Source of the DNA: Nemopilema nomurai
Taxonomy: Eukaryota; Cnidaria; Scyphozoa; Rhizostomeae; Rhizostomatidae
Reading direction: 5' to 3'
Length of the DNA stretch: 64,000 nucleotides
Assembly (NCBI GenBank): GCA_003864495.1
Contig: ML133457.1
Location: forward strand, 2,748,001-2,812,000
Shown: positions 14,284 to 27,030 of the stretch, one piece after another
How positions within the stretch are numbered: the first letter of the stretch is position 1
How the letters are laid out: each line of letters begins with the position of its first letter
Position numbers and translations under genes: made by a program
The notes under the pieces: model-generated
What the model saw: only the letters and a program-made list of their open reading frames with translations
The model's database searches: none
Told to the model about the DNA's origin: nothing

Positions 14284-17200
14284 TCACATGCTTGAAGTGA
14301 TGTCCTAAACAGAAGAAGAAATGACAGATAAACAACCACAAGAGGTGACAGTTAACGAAGAAATGAATTACCAGCGTACTGTGAACATGACTTACAACAT
14401 TCATGACCCAGAGACATTTCAAAAATAACGTGCATAACAACCTTTCTTAATGACAAGACAAGTAAGCAAGCAACTCGCAAAGCCAGGTGAAATTATTTTA
14501 CAAAGCGCTGGAATTGTAGAAACTACTTACGGAATTATTCATATACTCCTGCTGATCACCATGTGTCTGTGCCAAGTATTCTTGTAGGGCCTGAGATGAT
14601 AGTTCAAGTATATATATATATAGCTTTTTTATAAGGAACCACTTTATAAGGAACCTACATGTAGAAGGCCGAAATATTTAAAGAACTTATACTACTAAAA
14701 ACGAAATCCCTAAGGAACTTTTCGATTTGAAAATTTTTTATAACTGCAAGCAACAAGAGCTAAAAAGCCCGTTCCATTCATTAGCAGCCAATACTCGCAT
14801 AGATTGTTTGCTATTCGCGTGTCAAGTGCTTCATTGAGTAGTTTCCGCACCTCTCTCTATTAAGTGCTAAGGCTTATTGATGTGCAGTGAAAATTAAGGA
14901 ACTTTTAAGGAACTTTTGGTACTAAAATGTGATGACTTGAGGTCTACAGATAAGGAACTTTTGGAACTAGGCCTTGTGGTAGGTTCCTTATAAAAAGCGT
15001 GTATTTGATCATTTTTCTTGATGTATGGCAAGGGGCATTGTCCTGCTGAGAAATAAAATGATGGTCTGGATCGCCAAAAATAATTTTGACGCTTATTTTC
15101 GAGTTTTTATCAAGGATATTCAGGTTTCAGCTTTTATCTCCCCCAAACTTGAAAATCTCAGTTTTCGTGCAACTCTGCACACAGCTCGCTCTCCTCTTTT
15201 CAAAATTTTTTTGGCCGTCCACATCTCTCCTTTTATCCAAGGAGCCCGTTTGTTGAAATTTTTAACAATTTTAAAAGCTGCGGATTTGCTGCATCCTATT
15301 TGCTTCCCGATTTCAGCAAAGGAAAGTCCAGTAAGTCGCAGATGTTTAATTGCAACTCGTTCACCTCCTGAAAATTCACGGACCTACTTCTCATACTTCT
15401 CTTTTCCTATTTTTCTTTGATTTACAAAATTGATGTCGGCAATATTTGTGATATCTCGTGAAAAGGAGAGTTTGTTTACATTTTTTTATTGTTTTGGTCA
15501 CGTCAAGTTCTATTTTCGAGCCAAAGTAGTCCAAACCGTTTTCAACAGCCGCATACGACATTTTCGAAGCCATATTTTTAGGCCCTTCGTTTCAATACTT
15601 TTGTCCACTTAGTGTAAGCTGCGGGCCAATAGCTCCCAGCTTGGGCCTGTCTGTGGAAAAACTAGCAGTTCAAGAATGAGGTCTGAAACTGACAGCGATC
15701 AGGCAAAAAATCTTAAAGCCTGTGTCGCAGGCCAACAGTCAAGCAGATTATTGGTGATTGACACTAGATGTTGCACTGATCCGAAGGTGACCAAGGTCAA
15801 AAGCGCATACCTCATAAACAAACCGGTACTGGTCAAATCGGTCGACGGCTGCAGCACGGTCTTCTCGCAACATTTTCACAACTTTGTAAACATCCACAGA
15901 GCCATGTTCTGCCAGAGTCTGAATGCAGTTGGCAATAGCGACAAAAACTGCCGACATACCAATTCCATCACTGCAAAAAAAGTGGATTATACTATAAACA
16001 ACTTCTAAGGAGCCATACTATTCCATGGTTTGAGTTAAGGAATGTATGTTTCAGTCATTGACCATTGAAGCTACATATGAAAACCCAGCCACTTTCTAGG
16101 TCGCTTTGCTTTAGATCACGAATTGCTTTGCATACCTGACCCGTTGGTTCAGTTTACTGTCATGCAAAGTTGACATTGGATAATTTTGTTGAAGCATTTA
16201 ATTCAAGTTCTTATCTTTGCCCAATGCATTGAGCATATATTTCTCATGATCATCAAAAGATCTAGTGTAAGTGCCTGATCGTTACCTTTGAACATGGGAA
16301 TAAATACTTCCTGATAGTAAAAAAACTCAGGAAAGTGAAATCACTTTGAGGCACAAAAGGTGCAGAGAAAGCAGGAAGATGGAGGAACAAAACAATACAT
16401 TCTGTATTGCCAACAAAAGGAATATGGAAGGTCGCCAAAGCCATAACCCTTTAATCTGGGTCTCCTATTGGGATGCTTCATTGACCGGAGCTATATCGAG
16501 CGTGGAACAATTCTCGACCCATATGAAAGCACACCTTGCAAGGAGAGATAGGCCAGAGAAGGCATAAAGTGACGCTTACTTGCAGTGGACGACCAGCTTT
16601 GAGGGTTCACTTGCCTCGAAAGTCTTTGTAGCTTCCAGCAGGAACCTGATAAATGAATTCGCACTTTCAGGGATGTTGTTCTCTGGCCAGCTCATATACC
16701 TGAACAGTGACACCTTCCTCAGTTCGCCCTGTAAACAAGAAGGGTGATAAAATTGAGAATTACCAATTTTATGTAACAATTCATAGAAACTTTAGCGCAA
16801 GGTGAAGTGAATTTTTACGGAGGCAGTCGTCCAGATTGACGACTAACGTGACATAACAACGTGACATAATATGGGAAATGAGGGCAAACAACAGCGCTGG
16901 TTTAATCAGAAAACCAACAGCGAAGGAACAACAGCTATCACACTTTACTATAAGAGAGGGTCATCAAGTGAAGTGAGTGCAATTACATTGGCACAAACCT
17001 TGCCCTTCACCATCATAGTAGTAACAGTGAAGTCCGGTTTAAGTTCCTTCTTGCTAAGCTGAACTTCAAACTCCCCATATGTTTTTGCCACACTATCAGG
17101 TGGCCAGTACTGATAACATTTCTCCTAAAATAACAAATTTATGATAACTATGATAGAGAGCCATGGTTGACTGTGAAACGACATTGCTTAAGCATATTAC

Positions 17201-20200
17201 CCATTTGCAGACACTTATCAGAAAGAGTTTTAAATGAACTTTATAAAGAATAGTAGCAAGTTTTTCTCACCACTCCCTCTTGAACCAAAGGCACGACCAT
17301 AACGATAACATGCACATTTTGTTCAATCACCATTTTCCAGAAATCTCGGCATGTTTTTTCCAATGGTCCTTGGGTCAAAATGATCTTTCGATCAGAATGA
17401 CTGTCCTAAGACCGATAAATGTAACTCGATCAGAAAGGTCTGCTAGATCACAGAGCAGTGAAAAACAATACAGTATAATTCAATTGGCGATATTACAAGG
17501 TTCAAGAACAAAGAGATGAGATGGCGTTAATCAAATTTCAAGAATAGAGGACTCAATGAGAGACTAAATTAAAAGGGCTTAAAGTCAAAAAGTTGTGCTA
17601 TGTCACTGTCAGTATATTGTCATCATTTGATGTCTATTTACAAGTGCAATTGTCTTTATGACTTGAACCTAATCAAGAGGATTAGCCTGCCCAAGTGGAC
17701 AAGTTAGTAACTCACCCTGACATGACTGGCATTTATATAGCCGTCGATGCCCACTGAGTCGCCTCCAAGAATGACTCTTGTCTCGGGTCCTGTGACAGAA
17801 AATGCCTTATTAAAAAGCTGAAGGCGCGGATCATCAACAAGTAAGCGGGCTCGGGTCGGCTGGTAATAAAAAGAACTGGGAGGCACGAAATGTACTCACA
17901 GCAAACAGTGTCGTGCCCAATGAGTTCAATCGTGGCTCTATGAATTCGTTGAAAAATATACGCGACAATATCGTTACAGAATTTTAACGGCTGTTAAATG
18001 GAGAGAAACAAAACAATATCAACTTCAAGAGTTCATTGGTGAATGACATAACAACCCTTTTCTGGCGAATATGATGATAAAGGCCTTATTTACATGAAAG
18101 AGCAAATTACATGGGGACTTTTCTTAACGATTGATGCGTGGCACAAAGCCCATAAGAAGTGGTGAATGGTAGGAAAATTACTCCATGAAGGTGTAGTTAG
18201 CTTGGAAAGTGCCTCCATTATGGTTTTCAAACAAGAGGAACTAGCAAATTGAAACGCTTAAGATGAACCATTTTCACATTGTGGCTAGAGACATAACAAC
18301 AAATCTAGAGTCTCAACACAGTTTTCGAACAACATTAAGAATTAAAATGGTCACCACGAGAAGCTGGCAATTCTAACTTCTAGAGCTAGAAACCTAGAAA
18401 GCCAGAAAATTTTCTGGATCAGGCATTCTTTAATGCAACTTTTATTTCAAGCCGGAGGTTTTGCGCAACACTAAGCCAGGTCTCCTCCCAGTGCTCCCTT
18501 TTTGAAATTAGTACCAGTTCGCAATGGCAGTTTTTCAAAGGCATTCAGGAAAGAAATCAGTGGAATGAACTATTCTTGCACCGATAGCTCTAACATAAAG
18601 GAACCCGGGTACATGCAAATCTAGAAGAGCGACTTCCTATTAGCAATGAGAAGTGAGGACAAACTAATGTTTCTGTCAGTGGGTAGGCTAGCAATCACTC
18701 GTCGGCTTACTCGGTATCAAGCTGTTGACTCTGTTTTTTTCCACCCATTGTGGAGGATAGATGCTCGATGTGGGCATGTCATAATCCAGATGCTAAAAAA
18801 TACATCAAGAAAAAAAACAATCTAATAACAATAGAAGACGCTATGATGGTCATTGCATTGTCCAATGTCCAAAAACTATTGAAACTGAGGGTATAACATT
18901 GCATTCTATATTAGTCGATTGCAATCTGCTTTATCTTTCTGCTACATAGTCAAAAATGAATGCGACATATGAAAATATCCTTCCCGCGAAATATAGACCA
19001 GAAAAGAGCAAGCTTAACCCAGTTTCTTTCGATCAGTAGTTTTGCGCAATTCGAGAAAGCAAATATTTCAACGTTCAACGTGCAGAACGAGATGAACTTA
19101 CGAAATGTTGTAAAGACCCTGTTTTGAAAAATAGCTCCATTCCCCAGAAAAATTGAAACTTACAGCGAATTCCTGCTTCAAAACATCCAGTCGCCTGCTA
19201 TGCTCTTCGAAATCTGATGGCTTTAAATTGGTTGACAATGGCTTTAAAGTAAGAAAGCCCATAATTTAAATTCATTATTTATTAGCGAAAATTCATTAGT
19301 TATAACGAAGCACACTTTTAGAAGAAGAGACAGGCAGCAACCTTGAAATCCCTCTTAACAAATCCAGTCTTGCAGACAAACTTCTAAGACCATTAATCTA
19401 TACAACAGAGACTGTAAGTGCCAAGTGGTGTAATTTCAAATAAATTCGCCGTCAATAGAGTCTCAAGTGTGACGTCATCAAAAATCAATTTTTGGAATTT
19501 CTGAATTTCAACTACACACTATAAAAGATCATCCCGAAGTACTTCCAAACATGCAAAATTAGCCTCAAATCGGTCGAGATATGGCCAATGAGAGATTTGA
19601 AGTTTGCTAACGAATCACTGCTATACTTTTCTCTGTTTGTACAGTTGTTAACAGAGACCAAAATACAGAGGTTTCATGGGGACAGAGCCAATACGCATGT
19701 AGTCATAGTTTTGCCAATTTCTAACACAATTGAGTAATTTTGCTTCTTTAGAAGTATTCAATGGCTCTCTTTCACTTTATGGGATCCAAATTAAAAAATT
19801 CCTAGTTTTCGCGGCATAATCAAGATTTCAAGGATGGCAAAAATTACCGGTTTGTATGGTCCAGTCTCCTCGGGCTCAATCTGAATTTTGCTTGCAGCCT
19901 CGTCATTGTTTGATAATAACTGATACTGTTGGGTTGATCGAGCTTCGGAGGTACCCTGTTGCAAATCTTCATACGTAGGACTGGAATTGGCATTGTGTTG
20001 GCTTTGGAGAGCATCTGGATACTCATAATCGTGACCGTCAACGTTCACCTAGATCGAGAAGCAAAGAGAAATGTAAACTACGATCGCTCTCATACGCTTC
20101 ACTGTCACTTGTCGCAAGTATTGTTGCCAAACCACATTAGAGATTGGGGAAATGTCTTCTCAAAGATCAAATGCTGCATTTCCATTGCTTTTGCAGAACA

Positions 20201-23141
20201 AAGGTTAACTTGTCACAAAATTCAGGAATTGTATAGACTATTGGAATGTTTTTTTCAAACCAACGGCTCACTCTTTATTCATTTTCTTTTACCAGAAACC
20301 ACAGCACGCATACCCAACTGTTAGCTTTGCTGGCAATGACGAAAGCAGTACAATGGGAAAATAAGCCATTTTTAACTAGAAGACAGCTTCATTTGAGACT
20401 GTAAGGCATAATAGTAATCACTGAAGTCAAGACTACGCCCATCCGACTGATTACCTGCGGGCTCTGGAATTCTTCGTTTGCATTGGCAGCTGGTGTCTCC
20501 TCGGCCAGGTACGCCCGGTTGCCAATCATAAACGCATTTTGACGCCCTTTGTCAGCTGCCTTCCTTCTTCTAACTGAGATTATCTGGTAGAAGTTAAGTC
20601 GTAGTTATTGAAAAAGAAATAACAAGAATGCAGCTAGGAAACACCAGAACAATGCAAAGTGACAATGTCTGTGGCAAATTTACCCCAGTGCCGGCTATTA
20701 CATGTCAAAGTCACATTTGAGTCATGAACTACTGGACCAAGCTAGTTATGTATTTGCTCAATTTGAGTAATTCTGAAAACGCTTGCTAAAATAAAATTCT
20801 ATAATAAAATTAATCAATTTCATGAAATTCAATTTTAAAAGAACTTCAAAAGACAGGTGCTTTAAAAATGGAAAACATGCTTACAACAATGATGATGATG
20901 ATGAGCAAAAGCAATGCGAAGGTTGCTCCCATTCCAATCAGAACCATGGTCATTTCTGACAGAATACCATCATCAACACTGTCTACCCCTGCAATTTCAA
21001 CTGCATTCACCTGGAAAGCAAACATCAGTTGACAATAACAACGAAAAATTCATGCGAAGAACGAACAAATTACAGTTCAAGACTGTATCAAGTAAAAACT
21101 TTCAAATTATATTAAAGTCTTTGAAATTACTTTAACGAATGTGAATTCAGATGACGTCGCTGCTACAAAGCTACTGGATCGGAAAAAGGTGAGTCGACGT
21201 GTTGAGTTGAACGTTAACGTACCTCCTTATCAAAAGCAGCACTCAGCCTCCAGGTTGTGCCATCGTCAATAAACTGCTGCACTAGTCTGTGTGTTCTGCT
21301 TGTAACCTCGGTATCAACATCCATTGCATTCGTAGGTGAACTAGATACATAGAAATCGATTTCTGCCTTTCCATACATCTGCGATGCATCTGTGCATTTG
21401 TTTCCAAACACAACAATCTGGGAAGGTTGAATTAATGAAAATCCGTTGCTGGTAACTATGAAACTGGCAAGTTTCACTTTGAAATTGTCTTTCTGTCTGC
21501 AAAATTGGCCATTAGATAAATCAGTTTTCAGCTTGATGTATAATCGAGGTGGTGGCGCAGTGGCTGGTTTAGAATCAAAACTGCTGACATTCAGGCCAAC
21601 AAAAGATCCTGTCTGAACTCTATCAGCAATCGGCTTAAGTTCCGTACTTGCAGCGTCGCTAGCATTAGCCAACTTTGAAACTTCTACAACTGGAATGACA
21701 CTTCCGCAATCAAACCGCACAAGCCGCGAGCCAGTGTATGTCTTGTCATTCTTGAATGCATCGTTCACGCCATTGAGAATTTGAGTCGCTAAATATTTAT
21801 ACTCAACAGTTTGTGCATCATTCTCACGAATATGAACCGTGCATTCTCGGTTTACAATCTTGAATGAGAAGAGAAACTTTTTAGGACCAGGTTGAATGGT
21901 TGGATGAATACCCTTCGACACTGATGAAGCAAGCATCGGCATTTGTGATGAAGACGGCAAGATGGTAGCTACTTCAAATGAAGATATGCTGGAGGTGATA
22001 GCTTGGTGTTCTGTTTTATCTGGCATTTGTGAAGTGGAGAGCACTGAGTGCCTGGTTGTCAGCCTGTTGACGTTGGCCGATGGGATAGAAGCTTTACTTG
22101 TCTGAGGCAATTTGAGAGAGCCCTCTTCTTCCGTGGATGATACCAGCGCGGGCCCTTCAAATGACGACGATGCTGACACGTTGAGAAATGCTGCTGCGAC
22201 CGTTTCACCTGCAAAAAAATAAACACATTTCCAGAAACTCTCTTCAATAATTAGCATCGAAGCGGGTATTGAGAACAATGCTTTTTACAACAAAATCTTA
22301 ACTTCACATCAGCATGAAACCGCGGAAACATAAAGTTTGCATACACAAGTATTTTGCGTCATCAGGGCATGATAATGTACGAAAGTAACCAAAAGTATTT
22401 GCTAACCAAAACCAAAAGTAGTTTCCAACCATGCTCGACATTGAGTAAGTAAAAATGGATAATAATGTATGCTATAACAATGCATATTGAAAAAATGCAG
22501 AAGACATTTCAAGGTTCTCTTAAGCATTTGATGCATATTTAAGCTTGATAAATGAAATAGCTTTCAATAAATCTTACAGTAAGTGCCCACATTATCAAAT
22601 AAAATCTTTAAATAGGTGTTCCTCTCAAATAATTCTGCATTACCTTTATATTAAGAACATTAGCTATATGGGTCTTATGGGGCAGGGAAGGCAATAAGAC
22701 AAGGGGAGGAAGAAATTGACATTAAAGATAACCACTTCTGAGAAGAAGGGTAGTCCAATAGATCTTTGGAGAAGCTAAGCAATGAAATGATTTGAAACCT
22801 ATTTGTATCTAGTCTAGTAAATTATGCTTTCTAAAAAAGAGAACATCACCTGCTACAAACAAGTTACATGGACAACAACCAATTCAAGCTTGGTGTATGT
22901 TCAAATTTGATCACATTTTTTGCTGATGTATAATAGCAAAGAGAGTGATCAAGATGTGGATTCTTTCAAGGCTGAAGCATTGCTGCAGAAGCACTGAAAG
23001 AACACCTAGTGGTCATTTATCTATAGATACCGACAATTGATAAGGAACTAAAAAAAATTTTAAAAAACAATGCAACAAACCATTGAGGATGTGGGCCCCC
23101 ATAATCCCAATCACACACTGAATAATAATGCAGCTATTCAT
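14284..23141 (-). CDS. Receptor-type tyrosine phosphatase with inactive-looking catalytic domain
   Basis: Fourteen coding exons join in phase: 23141-23081, 22208-21223, 21010-20885, 20583-20455, 20048-19848, 19220-19164, 18792-18711, 17789-17716, 17405-17271, 17124-16999, 16728-16580, 15970-15811, 14590-14531 and 14304-14284 (TGA). The product is about 788 aa. Order: signal peptide (MNSCIIIQCVIGIMGAHILN); Ser/Thr-rich mucin-like segment to about residue 128; SEA-like module with DCGSVIPVVEV around 187-197, a likely autoproteolysis site; transmembrane helix about 371-393; Tyr-bearing juxtamembrane region; one phosphatase domain from about 505. Family landmarks include KNRVNSLIP, ILTQGPLEKTCRDFW, EKCYQYWPPDSVAKTYG, SWPENNIPESA and VVHCNDGIGMS. 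Cys708 is present, but the signature Arg is Met714, WPD is WPE (Glu675), KNRY is KNRV and the Q-loop QT is DR, so catalysis is unlikely. Known receptor phosphatases usually lose these residues only in their second domain; here the only domain has lost them. Exon structure is certain apart from untranslated exons. Confidence 0.88.
14622..15000. mobile_element. Short inverted-repeat element (TAAGGAACC family), copy 1
   Basis: The left end reads GCTTTTTTATAAGGAACC and the right end is its near inverse (GGTTCCTTATAAAAAGC). The interior repeats TAAGGAAC several times and contains ACATGTAGAAGGCCGAAATA, also found near 43.66 kb and 54.23 kb. It lies in the intron between the last long phosphatase exons, directly beside a decayed Tc1/mariner sequence. 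No coding capacity; it may be a non-autonomous relative of that element. Confidence 0.6.
15005..15561 (-). pseudogene. Decayed Tc1/mariner transposase
   Basis: Minus-strand frame 15380-15120 encodes a helix-turn-helix region (VAIKHLRLTGLSFAEIGKQI, then GCSKSAAFKIVKNF) as in Tc1/mariner DNA-binding domains, ending at a stop. Further along, DPDHHFISQQDNAPCHTSR (about 15085-15030) is the box around the second catalytic Asp. The catalytic middle between them is missing and the frames disagree, so this is an internally deleted, dead copy. A possible start lies at 15561. It sits in an intron of the receptor phosphatase, in the same orientation. Confidence 0.8.
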
Positions 23142-23758
23142 TTTGAAACCAAACTTTGTTGATCCTCCACCTTGAAGCTGTGTTGATCCTATAAAAAATA
23201 ATGCAGGAAAATGTAATAATTAGAGAAACAGAAACAGATTGGCAATGAATAGCTGGACAACAAATTTAATAATATTAATGAACTTTTCATTAGAAATTTC
23301 ATATATTAGGTATACGCTGGACCTCATTTTAAGTTGGCAACAAGGTCACAATCCAATAATCTAAAAACAGGTCACAATCCAATAAGATTTTCAAATTTCA
23401 AAAGTATTCACAATTTTATGTTTTTTGCCTTGTCTTGGAATACATTTATCTTATAATGTTTTTGAGCTGTGCCAAAAACACAGCAATGGTGGGCATAAGC
23501 AATTTGCTCCCCTAACAGTGAAGTGTAGCAAGACAAAGACCACTCTTAAAAGAAAACTTTAAGGGGTAGTCACTACGATCAGATGCTGCAATTGTTATGC
23601 AAAATGTTTGGTCCCTTTAGAAGCAGAAGGTAGCCTTTGGAAAATTCAAGGCAATGATGAATTCCCCTTCATGATCTGCACACCTGGTACATTGTACTAA
23701 AATTTTGGGGAAAAGGCTCAAATTTTTCAGAAGGTGGCTGTTAATCAATGATGCCTGA

Positions 23759-23773
23759 CCCTAACCCTAACCC
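23759..23773. repeat. Short interstitial telomere-like motif
   Basis: CCCTAACCCTAACCC, two and a half units of the animal telomere repeat, in otherwise AT-rich DNA. It may mark an old repair event or be chance. Confidence 0.5.
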
Positions 23774-26700
23774 GGTCTGCAGAGTATGGCACTTTTCGAC
23801 AAGATATCTGGTGTGCAAAAAGCCTTGGTGTGAAAATTTCTGGTGTGCTGAGTTTTTACCAGGTATTTTCTCCTGTTGTGGTTAAAATTTGTAAATATGC
23901 ATTTCACCGTAAAAATGCAAAGGACTTTGCCTGCCTCCTCTTCTTTTTGGAGACTCAATAAAGACTGACGTCTGGGAATTTATTTGGAAATAAAATTTTG
24001 TCTCCAGCCTATTTTTGGTTAAGTTGGTAATCATTAAGTGCTCAGTTAGAGGAAGGGAATTAGGCAAATACAAAGTTAGCAAAGTTGTTGACAGGATCAA
24101 GAATGAACATCAAAGGCATCCACATGTTTTGAAGGACAGTAGCTAAGCTGAACCTAAAATTTGTTTCAATTCATTTTCAAGTTCAAGTCTGTAACTCATG
24201 TGGAATCATAAAACCACTCCTTAGTCATCTAAATACAATTTAAGCCACGCTCATTTTGTCTAAGGAACAGCTTATGGGCAACTAAAGCCTTATTTTTCAG
24301 AAGTTTCGAAACCCTACTACCTGGACTGGAAAGCTAAGAAGCATTAGCAATTTGGAGTTTCTATTTCCCTTTGTTAATGAAGAATGATTTGACTCTGTAC
24401 AGTACAGTAAAGCAAACTGTTTTGCCATTGATGCAAGTGAGAATTATGTTATTTCTTCTTCTGAGACCATAGCGATTTGGAAGTCCTTTTTCCAACAAAA
24501 ATAGACTAGCTCCAGCTCTACACTAAAGGGATCACAAGTATAAGAAAAGAGTCACTTAAAACCTTTGGTAGCAAGTCTTATGATTTAAAAAGCTGCCAAC
24601 GTCACCAGTCCCAGAACTAGCATAATAAAATGAGTGAATATATAAGATCATAGCCCTGCTATTTTTCAACGATACTTTAAATACATGTCGAAGTATACTG
24701 TTGAAGATAGTGCAAGTTTTTATTTGTATATTTGTCAGGTAAGACTCGTGATATCCCAAATTGTTCATACGCTACTGTGCTTGTTTTTATCAGCTGACAT
24801 TTTCTATGGGACCACACAACAGCCACGCCAATTTTAGCTGCCACAACGAAAAGTTACTGGTAAATTTTTACCCGGAAGTCTGGAAAAAGTTAACTGTTTG
24901 GCGAAACCTAAGAATCGGGATTCTACAACAAAAACATTTTGCCTTCCGGATGTAATACAAACCTGCCATTACCAATGAAACATAGGCGCCTAGGCTTGTA
25001 CCAATACTAGGACAGCCATGAGGGGGTGGGTATTCTGTAGTACTCTGGCACCGTACCATCAAACTCAAACATCAACTGTTCTTGTAGAACCCCGATTCTT
25101 AGGTTTCGGCAGAACAAATTGGCGAGTCTGAATTTACTGGCCTACGGAAGAAATATGTCGACAGGAACAGGCAAATTCCGCACTCTGGGAAGAAGGAAAG
25201 GGCTGCCCAATAAATTGCAGGTTGAAACCTAACAATAGAAAGAAGGAAGAGATAAGAAACCCTTACCTTTTACTTTATTGCGCCCTCACTTGCTGGAACG
25301 CCCTGCTTGAGTGTTAGAAGATTTGCGGTTAGAAATATTTGTTGTCCAACCCATTGATCTCAACAAAACTAGAAGTACGTTTATGCGCATGCGTACATGT
25401 CAGAGAACATCTAAAGCAAAAGCAAAATTAGCGCCATTCAATAAAAACAGACTTTTCTTTTGGGGACATAATGAATGCTTCAATTACAAAATTTGGGATT
25501 ATTTGAAAGTCCTTATTATTGAGAATTTAACTTCGGATTTGCGAAAAGCCTTGGGGTGAGATCAGATCATGTAAATTACAGTGGCGCAGCGTCAAGGGAA
25601 GCTAGTAATGCGCCGCATGCCCCACAAAATCTGTCCAAAAATATTTTTAAAAACGCCTTTTTTAAAAGAAAACAGTTTCTATTGCTTAAACAGTTGCTTT
25701 GACAATTAATTGAAATTTGCACTGTCGCATCCATGATCCGCCCATCGGAGTTCAATGGATCCACCTTAGCTTTTACCTTGACTGAAGTTTACTAATCTTC
25801 CCTGTTTCTGAAGATCCCTTTGTTTTGGACTGACTTTGGCTAGCAACCTTTGTCTACAACACTGCTCATTTCCGGGAATGCGGAATTCTGACAGCATTAC
25901 CTGATACAAAACAATTGTTTTTCCCTCTTTAAATGTAAAGTTTTGCAAAAAGTTGGATAGAATGCTGTATCAACGAATGATCTATCCTGCTAACGAGAGA
26001 TTGCTCCAATTTTTTACTCACAGTGTTGAGGACAGAGCTTTGAAAGGGAAGCAACTGACCTCAGCTTGCTTCGTGTTCTCTTGATAAGAAAGTCAAGTCA
26101 CGTGACCAGATACTGATCACAAAGAGCCAATCCGCATGCCCTAGTTGAATTGAATCTCAGCATATATCTTCGACGTGTGGATTCAAACAAATAGACGATA
26201 TGGATTATAGGGTTATAGAGATAGAGGTGTATAAGATGATTGCACAAATGCATTTTCCTTTAAGCTTGAGTGCCAAGGGAGGGTACTCAATTAGTGAGAG
26301 TACCCAAATAGGGGTGGTACGGGGGTCTGCCCTTTTAGAGTACCATTTTCGACTGTATGTTGTTAATATTATTATCAATTATTAATATTATTAATAAATA
26401 TTATCATAACCACGAGCATTAAATTGTTATAGAAGATCTTGGATTTTTTATCAGCTCAAAGGTTGTAGCCTAATTCATTTGAACATAGTCATGCTTGTCA
26501 TGTCATGTTGTTGTCAAAAAATTGTCATGTTTTTATTAAATGTCAAAAATGTCAATTTTGTTATGTCAAAAAATTTCATTTCGTAGTGTGTAATAGATGT
26601 TCCGTTTGGGCATGATAAGAGCGTAGAGAGTGCGCCTTTTTAACTATCTGATGTTTTTAAAAAGCTATAGCTTCCGGGGACTTCGCATCCTGTTCCCCCA

Positions 26701-26859
26701 CAAGGGGGCAGGCCCCAGGTCCCTCGCCGCATACCCACATCTGCAACTCACGCTACGCCACTGGTATATTACAGTATGACGAAATTAGCTCCCCCTGCTC
26801 AGTGGCGATATGAGAGCATAATGTTTCTATGCGTTTTTGTGCGCCTCTCTAGTAGCACT

Positions 26860-27030
26860 TCGTTATCATAGCACTCTATAATGATTATGACACATGTAAA
26901 ATGTCTAAGTTCAAAAGTCTGAAAATATGTTTTATGCAATAAAGTTCATTGCCAACCGTAAATTAAAGTACATTTCTTGGGAAACAAGGGTTCTTTCTCA
27001 CGGGGGAAAGTGCTTTTCACGGTGAAAAGG
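26860..27030. repeat. Dispersed repeat, copy A
   Basis: Shares an ordered series of blocks with 32420-32590: GCACTCTAT, TTATGACACA, TACATTTCTTGG, ACAAGGG, then an AAAATGCTT/AAAGTGCTT block and a GGTAAAAAG/GGTGAAAAG block. The two are in direct orientation and clearly diverged. Family unknown; non-coding. Confidence 0.6.

Noticed and set aside
15025..15420. 131-residue plus-strand ORF
   Set aside because: It is the antisense of the decayed Tc1/mariner transposase, whose true frame is on the minus strand.
23759..23773. Telomere or chromosome fusion point
   Set aside because: Only two and a half units, with normal DNA on both sides.
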